Assembly (NCBI RefSeq): GCF_016919165.1
Contig: NZ_JAFFPS010000036.1
Span: 1-49,815, forward strand
Reading direction: 5' to 3'
Source of the DNA: Leptospira chreensis
GTDB taxonomy: Bacteria > Spirochaetota > Leptospiria > Leptospirales > Leptospiraceae
DNA: 49,815 nucleotides
The position numbers and the translations under genes were made by a program. Numbering within the stretch: position 1 is the first letter of the stretch; the number at the start of each line of letters is the position of its first letter. Below, in pieces: positions 45,548 to 49,815 of this stretch. The notes under the pieces are model-generated. The model saw nothing but the letters and a program-made list of their open reading frames with translations. It was not told the origin of the DNA and made no database searches.

Positions 45548-48500
45548 CTAAGCGGGTGTCTTCGTCTGTGCCGCCATTGCTTTTAGAATTTGATTCACTT
45601 CGGGGCGACAACTTCCACATCCAGTGCCAGCACCAGTTGCTGTCATAATTGATTCTAAATTGCAGGCACCATTTTTGAATTCATCTTCTATATTTCCACG
45701 ACCCACACTGTTGCAAGAACATACAACGGCACCTTTCGGCGGTTTGGCGCCGGTTCCACCAGAGAGTAATTTTCCTCGTTTGTCTCCGAGTTCGATTCCG
45801 CTCGCAATTAGGTTTTTATATTCAACAAACTCTGCTTTGTCGCCAATGAGAATGGCGCCGACCAACTTATCGCCCTTCACAATGCATTTTTTATAACGTC
45901 TTCTTTTTCGATCCAAAAATACGATTTCTTCATATTCATCAGATAGGTTTTCAAATGAAATACCAGGAAGTCGGAGTGATACCAACTCAAGGCCTGGAAT
46001 TTTTAAAAGATTGGAATGTAAAGATCCAGAGTATGTTTTGTATTTATAACCAAATATATGTGAGGCGGCCACTTTTGCTTGTTCTTCTGCAGCAAGGACT
46101 GTTCCGTAAACACCACTGGTATGTTCGGCAACTTCTCCTATGGCATAAATATCCGGATCACTGGTTTGTAAGAATTCATTAACTTTGATCCCTTCTCCTA
46201 GCTCAAATCCCAATCCTTTTGCTAAATGCAAATTGGGACTTGTTCCCATGGCATAAACAATTCCATCAGGGTTTAGTTTTCGTCCATCTTTCAATTCGAC
46301 ATTGGTAATCCGACCATACCCATTGACTTTCGAAATTTCGGAATTAAAAAGGACTTCAATCTCTCTCTTTTCAATTTCTTCTTTTAAAATATCACAGGCC
46401 ACGGCATCGAGTTGTTTGGACATCAAACGATCGGTTCGAACAAGAACGGTCACTTTTACATTTAACGACTTTAAAGCTGCGGCCAATTCCAATCCAAGAA
46501 GCCCACCACCGACAATCAATGCATGGGAATCAGGAACAAAAAAACCTTTGATTCGATCGGCATCGGTTTTCGCACGCAAACTAAAAACACCCACCATTTC
46601 TGGCCCAATGTATTTCGGAATTTGAGGTGAACTTCCTGTAGCAAGTATAAGTTTGTTATACGAATGGGAATTTCCAAAAGAATCTTTGACTATCTTTGCT
46701 TCCGGTAGAATTTCAGTGACTGAGGTTCCTGTATGGAGATCGATATTCCAAGAAACCACTTCTTCTGAATCCGCACTGGAGAGTTCATGAAATTCTTTTT
46801 CTCCACTGATAAAATCAGGCAAGAGGATACGATTGTATAAAGGATTTTCTTCCTTACAAATCACAGTGATTTCATCATCAGGAGCTAAGTCTTTATAATT
46901 TTTAATGAAAGCATGGGTACTATTTCCACCGCCAATGATGATGATCTTTTCTTTTTCTTTGACATAAGGTTTTACTTGGACTGCAGAGATTTTAAACCCC
47001 GGTTGTTTGGAAAAGGGATCATAGTTTTTACTGGTTAGGTTGTTTGCCCGAGACTCATCGTTTTTATTTTTTTTACCCCAATGCATTGGTAAAAAAACTG
47101 TCCCTTGTTTGATGGTGTCGGTGATCTTCGCACGCACACGCACCACACCTCGTTCATTCAAAACTTCCGTTATCGCACCATCAACGACATCAATTCGTTT
47201 TGCATCTTCTGGATGGATCTCCAAATACGGTTCCGATTTGTGTTCCATCAGTTTTTGGACTTTACCTGTTCGGGTCATGGTATGCCACTGGTCTCGAATA
47301 CGACCCGTAGTTAGAATGAATGGATATTCTTCCGATGTTTTTTCTGATGTATCCTCTGGTGATACATCAAAGATCTTTGCCTTTCCATTGGCTCGATAGA
47401 AGATATGATCCGAAAATAACCTCGGAGTTCCGCCGTGTTCTTTGTGTGGGTAAGGCCACTGCACAGAACGTTTATCTTTTAGAATCGAATAATCAAGACC
47501 GCTGATATCAATTTTAGTATTTTTGGTTAGAGCACAATGTTCCAAGAATACATCTTCTTCTGTTTTATAATTAAAAGAAGAACCAAAACCCATCTTCTCT
47601 GCAAATTTCTGAATGATAAGAGTATCAGCTAATGCCTCACCCGGTGGATCAATGATCTTAGAAAGATAAGTCACACGACGATCGGAATTGGTCATCGTTC
47701 CTTGTTTTTCTGCCCATCCCGCTGCTGGAAGTACATAGTCTGCGTACGGAATGGCAGAAGAATTCATGGATATATCTTGTACTACAACAAGTTCTGCGGC
47801 ACGTAACCCTTGTTCTACCATCCGAGCATCAGGCAAACTTGTGGTTGGATTGGTACAAATGATCCAAACTGCTTTCATTTTTCCCGAACGAAGATTTTCA
47901 AACATCTCCACGGCAGTAAATCCTGGTTTACTTTGGATGACTTCGGTTTCCACACCCCAAAACTTTGCCACTTCCTCTCTATGACTTACATTACTCAAGT
48001 CACGGTGGGCTGGTAACAAATTAGAAAGTCCACCGACTTCCCTTCCTCCCATAGCATTGGGTTGGCCTGTCAGAGAAAAAGGACCGCTGCCTGGTTTTCC
48101 AATTTTACCAGTTAACAAAGATAAGTTGAGAAGAGCTAGGTTTTTGTTGACACCTACTACACTTTGGTTCAGTCCCATAGCCCATAAGGACAAAAATCCT
48201 TTCGCCTGACCAATATACGAGGCAGCCAAATGGATCTCACTCACAGGAATTCCACAAGTCTCTGCTGCGGATTCTAAATCAAAATCAGATAAAAGATTTT
48301 TTAGTTCAGAAAAACCTTCTGTATGGGATTGGATGAATTCAGGATCAATCCAATTGTTTTGGATTAGAACCTTGGCAATCGCATGAAAAAGATAAATATC
48401 CGTTCCTGGATGGATTTGTAAATGTAAGTCTGCATCCGCACAAGTATCCGTTCTTCTTGGATCAACGACTATGATCTTTACTTCAGGATGGTTCTTTTTA

Positions 48501-49072
48501 TGAGCTTCAATCCTACGAAATAAAATGGGATGGCACCAAGCAGGATTAGCACCAGCGATAAGAAAACAATCGGCAAGTTCTATATCTTCGTAAGCAATGG
48601 GCACACTATCTTCACCCAAAGCCATTTTGTATCCCACAACGGCTGAACTCATACAAAGTCTTGAGTTTGTATCGATGTTATTACTACCGATAAATCCTTT
48701 GATGAGTTTATTGATAATATAATATTCTTCTGTAAGGAGTTGGCCGGAAACATAAAATCCCACAGAGTCCGGGCCATAGGTTTGGATTAATTTTTTGAAT
48801 TTGTCCGCAATTCCTGATAGAGCATTGTCCCAACTAACTTTTGATAATGGAAGATTTTTGTCTTTTCTATGAGAAGGATAAAGAATACGATCCGTTTTAT
48901 CCATGACCGTATAATGCAAATTCATCCCTTTCGAACATAGGAGGCCCTTGTTGGCAGGATGGTCTTTGTCCCCTTCCACAGAAATCTCTGTGGGACTTGT
49001 TTTGTGGACGGTAACACCACAACCAACGCCACAATAGGAACAAGTAGATGCATAAGTTTCTTGAGTCAGCAC
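45548..49072 (-). CDS. assimilatory nitrate reductase fused to FAD/NAD reductase and [2Fe-2S] domains
   Basis: This is a 1174-aa single-chain enzyme (GTG 49072; the frame is open to TTG 49087). Residues 1-~690 are the molybdopterin-guanine-dinucleotide part: a [4Fe-4S] site (Cys11, 14, 18, 46) and the molybdenum ligand Cys140 (SRLCMSS), with a C-terminal dinucleotide-binding part (TTGRIRDQWHTMTRTG). From about 695 comes a NirB/NasB-like FAD/NAD module (IIIIGGGN; ALIVGGGLLGLELAAAL; DPDIYAIGEVAEHTSGVYG). The last ~60 residues are a BFD-like [2Fe-2S] domain (CSC ... GTGCGSC). It would reduce nitrate to nitrite with NAD(P)H as donor. The nirB gene is divergent. Confidence 0.93.
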   Translation of the reverse strand: MLTQETYASTCSYCGVGCGVTVHKTSPTEISVEGDKDHPANKGLLCSKGMNLHYTVMDKTDRILYPSHRKDKNLPLSKVSWDNALSGIADKFKKLIQTYGPDSVGFYVSGQLLTEEYYIINKLIKGFIGSNNIDTNSRLCMSSAVVGYKMALGEDSVPIAYEDIELADCFLIAGANPAWCHPILFRRIEAHKKNHPEVKIIVVDPRRTDTCADADLHLQIHPGTDIYLFHAIAKVLIQNNWIDPEFIQSHTEGFSELKNLLSDFDLESAAETCGIPVSEIHLAASYIGQAKGFLSLWAMGLNQSVVGVNKNLALLNLSLLTGKIGKPGSGPFSLTGQPNAMGGREVGGLSNLLPAHRDLSNVSHREEVAKFWGVETEVIQSKPGFTAVEMFENLRSGKMKAVWIICTNPTTSLPDARMVEQGLRAAELVVVQDISMNSSAIPYADYVLPAAGWAEKQGTMTNSDRRVTYLSKIIDPPGEALADTLIIQKFAEKMGFGSSFNYKTEEDVFLEHCALTKNTKIDISGLDYSILKDKRSVQWPYPHKEHGGTPRLFSDHIFYRANGKAKIFDVSPEDTSEKTSEEYPFILTTGRIRDQWHTMTRTGKVQKLMEHKSEPYLEIHPEDAKRIDVVDGAITEVLNERGVVRVRAKITDTIKQGTVFLPMHWGKKNKNDESRANNLTSKNYDPFSKQPGFKISAVQVKPYVKEKEKIIIIGGGNSTHAFIKNYKDLAPDDEITVICKEENPLYNRILLPDFISGEKEFHELSSADSEEVVSWNIDLHTGTSVTEILPEAKIVKDSFGNSHSYNKLILATGSSPQIPKYIGPEMVGVFSLRAKTDADRIKGFFVPDSHALIVGGGLLGLELAAALKSLNVKVTVLVRTDRLMSKQLDAVACDILKEEIEKREIEVLFNSEISKVNGYGRITNVELKDGRKLNPDGIVYAMGTSPNLHLAKGLGFELGEGIKVNEFLQTSDPDIYAIGEVAEHTSGVYGTVLAAEEQAKVAASHIFGYKYKTYSGSLHSNLLKIPGLELVSLRLPGISFENLSDEYEEIVFLDRKRRRYKKCIVKGDKLVGAILIGDKAEFVEYKNLIASGIELGDKRGKLLSGGTGAKPPKGAVVCSCNSVGRGNIEDEFKNGACNLESIMTATGAGTGCGSCRPEVNQILKAMAAQTKTPA

Positions 49073-49080
49073 ACAAACAA

Positions 49081-49106
49081 TCAGCAATAACTATGCCAAT
49101 TGCTGA
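49081..49106. promoter_or_regulatory. dyad overlapping the nitrate reductase promoter
   Basis: TCAGCAAT (49081-49088) and ATTGCTGA (49099-49106) form perfect 8-base arms around 10 bases. This could be an operator for a dimeric regulator. It overlaps the sigma-54-like element, so one of the two may be chance. Confidence 0.45.
49083..49099 (-). promoter_or_regulatory. candidate sigma-54 promoter for nitrate reductase
   Basis: The minus strand reads TTGGCATAGTTATTGCT. GG and GC are exactly ten bases apart, as required for -24/-12 elements, and TGGCA and TTGCT agree with the consensus. The start point would be near 49072, at the GTG chosen as start codon. Confidence 0.5.
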
Positions 49107-49180
49107 AATATTCATAAAAATGCTTATTCCCATAGGGAAATGAATTGGATCTTCCCAGATTGAGTTTGCTTCCTACAAAA

Positions 49181-49200
49181 TTACGAAAAAAATTTCGTAA
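49181..49200. promoter_or_regulatory. palindromic candidate operator
   Basis: TTACGAAA (49181-49188) and TTTCGTAA (49193-49200) are perfect arms with an AAAA spacer. It lies about 110-130 bases upstream of the nitrate reductase start point, where enhancer-binding proteins often bind. Confidence 0.45.
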
Positions 49201-49340
49201 AATATGCATATAAAACGTACATATTTATTAAATTCTAAGAGAAAGGATTAAAATAAGTTCAAAAGGAAAGTGGCTTACTTTGGAAATTCATGTTCGAAAG
49301 ATAGGCAGTTTCCTTTTTCTTGTAGTGAATTTTCGCTTTT

Positions 49341-49368
49341 TTCCCTAAAGACTCACTCAATTCCCTAA
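49341..49368. repeat. 20-bp-phased direct repeats TTCCCTAA
   Basis: TTCCCTAA occurs at 49341-49348 and 49361-49368, two helical turns apart on the same face. They lie 72-99 bases before the predicted nirB start point. Confidence 0.45.
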
Positions 49369-49413
49369 GTACGTTCCTGAATCCGTAGTATTTTTAATCT
49401 AGCTGCCTCCGTT

Positions 49414-49429
49414 AGGTACACTTCGTGCA
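49414..49429 (+). promoter_or_regulatory. candidate sigma-54 promoter for nirB
   Basis: AGGTACACTTCGTGCA has GG and GC exactly ten bases apart and keeps the A, C and TGCA positions of the consensus. The start point would be near 49440. The match is weaker than that of the nitrate reductase site. Confidence 0.35.
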
Positions 49430-49444
49430 TAATATAGGAAGACT

Positions 49445-49463
49445 GGAACCTTTCGAAGGTTCC
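49445..49463 (+). promoter_or_regulatory. hairpin in the nirB leader
   Basis: GGAACCTT and AAGGTTCC are perfect arms around TCG. It lies near the predicted 5' end of the nirB mRNA and 35 bases before the ATG. There is no T-run. It could be an operator or a leader structure. Confidence 0.45.
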
Positions 49464-49497
49464 CTTCAGAATACTTGTATCCAGGTAGGGTAATAAA

Positions 49498-49752
49498 ATG
49501 ATCAAGCGAAAGTTAATCGTCATTGGAAACGGGATGGTTGGGCATAGATTCTGCGAAAAGTTAGTGGAATTCGGTGGCACGGATAAATTCGATATCACAG
49601 TTCTTGGTGAAGAACCAAGGAGAGCTTATGACCGCGTCCACCTTTCAGAATACTTTGCCGATAAATCTGCTGACTCTCTTTACCTTTGTTCTCCTGATTG
49701 GTATAGAACCAACGGAATTAAATTATTATTATCAGAGCCTGCCATCTCATAA
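49498..49752 (+). pseudogene. nirB: nirB, N-terminal fragment cut by an inverted junction
   Basis: The first ~80 residues match the FAD-binding start of the nitrite reductase large subunit: KLIVIGNGMVGHRFCEKLVEFG, then ITVLGEEPRRAYDRVHLSEYF and WYRTNGIKLLL. NirB with NirD reduces nitrite to ammonium, the step after the nitrate reductase encoded next to it. A GGTAGGG ribosome site precedes the ATG. After about 49738 the reading frame leaves NirB and stops at 49750-49752. The following bases are NirB sequence in the opposite orientation, so the gene is broken here by inversion or misassembly. In the real genome it may be intact. Confidence 0.85.
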
Positions 49753-49815
49753 CCCGGTGCTACAAGACCGTAAATAAAATTTCTATGTAAAGCTACTTCC
49801 CCAATCGCATAAATT
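49738..49815 (-). pseudogene. nirB: internal nirB fragment in inverted orientation
   Basis: On the minus strand, from 49814 downwards, the frame reads IYAIGEVALHRNFIYGLVAP followed by GYEMAG. This is the NirB segment that in E. coli reads DIYAIGECASW ... GLVAPGYKMA, some 200 residues past the point reached by the plus-strand fragment. It is not part of the nearby nitrate reductase, whose equivalent segment reads IYAIGEVAEHTSGVYG. The window ends within it. Confidence 0.8.

Larger units (their letters stand above)
49073..49497. other. divergent intergenic region of the nitrate locus
   Basis: This ~425-base stretch has no gene. It holds a dyad and sigma-54-like site by the nitrate reductase start, TTCCC-ATA-GGGAA (49127-49139), a 20-base palindrome (49181-49200), TTCCCTAA direct repeats (49341-49368), a second sigma-54-like site (49414-49429) and a leader hairpin (49445-49463). 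Short open frames here show no gene-like character. Confidence 0.7.

Noticed and set aside
1..49815. CRISPR arrays, IS elements, prophage genes, tRNA and rRNA
   Set aside because: No spaced direct-repeat array, transposase, integrase, phage protein, tRNA-like fold or rRNA sequence was seen.

Overview
The window looks like chromosomal DNA of a Leptospira species, most likely one of the free-living (saprophytic) group. The evidence is the low G+C, the many Leptospira-type hypothetical proteins and lipoproteins, a DUF1577-type protein, a protein that carries Leptospira FlaB signature segments, and a nitrate-assimilation locus. The species call is inference. I found no tRNA, rRNA, CRISPR array, prophage or insertion sequence.

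Layout: 0.1-2.7 kb holds a hypothetical gene, a DUF1577/PilZ-like protein, a catalytically degenerate HepT-like protein and a secreted FKBP isomerase. 2.8-4.9 kb is a short run of exported proteins (YHYH lipoprotein, MORN-repeat lipoprotein, SCO-type thioredoxin-fold protein). 4.9-8.1 kb is a minus-strand operon (ABC-F ATPase, ABC-2 ATPase, permease) joined by 4-base overlaps. 8.3-11.6 kb has a secreted unknown, purT, and an ankyrin protein coupled to an AraC regulator. 11.6-14.9 kb is a copper-resistance cassette: copA, copZ and a small exported protein on the minus strand face a CueR-type regulator across a textbook MerR-family promoter with a 19-bp spacer. 15-24.5 kb carries surface or envelope proteins, a STAS protein, a PAS/HisKA_2 kinase, an SDR and a neutral ceramidase. 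24.7-33.2 kb is plus-strand: DUF3817, a 7TM adenylate cyclase, an LpxR-like lipid A deacylase with a large insertion, and an MFS-GH2-hydrolase run. 33.2-40 kb has a 7TM AraC regulator divergent from a membrane-anchored DJ-1/PfpI protein, an unusual chemoreceptor, a GXWXG protein, and a two-gene unit encoding a truncated, divergent flagellin relative plus an unknown exported protein. 40.2-45.4 kb has a CoA-binding protein, DoxX, and a TonB receptor, lipoprotein and PepSY-TM set.

45.5-49.8 kb is nitrate assimilation. A single-polypeptide nitrate reductase (molybdopterin, FAD/NAD and [2Fe-2S] modules) is divergent from nirB. The 0.4-kb region between them holds sigma-54-like elements in both directions, several dyads and 20-bp-phased direct repeats. 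The window ends in an abnormal junction: the first ~80 codons of nirB run into an inverted piece of internal nirB sequence. That is either an assembly fold-back or a real inversion.

The points I rate highest are the flagellin-relative operon, the nitrate divergent promoter region, the inverted nirB junction, the LpxR insertion, and the YHYH/MORN/SCO cassette with a terminator-like hairpin inside a signal-peptide coding region.
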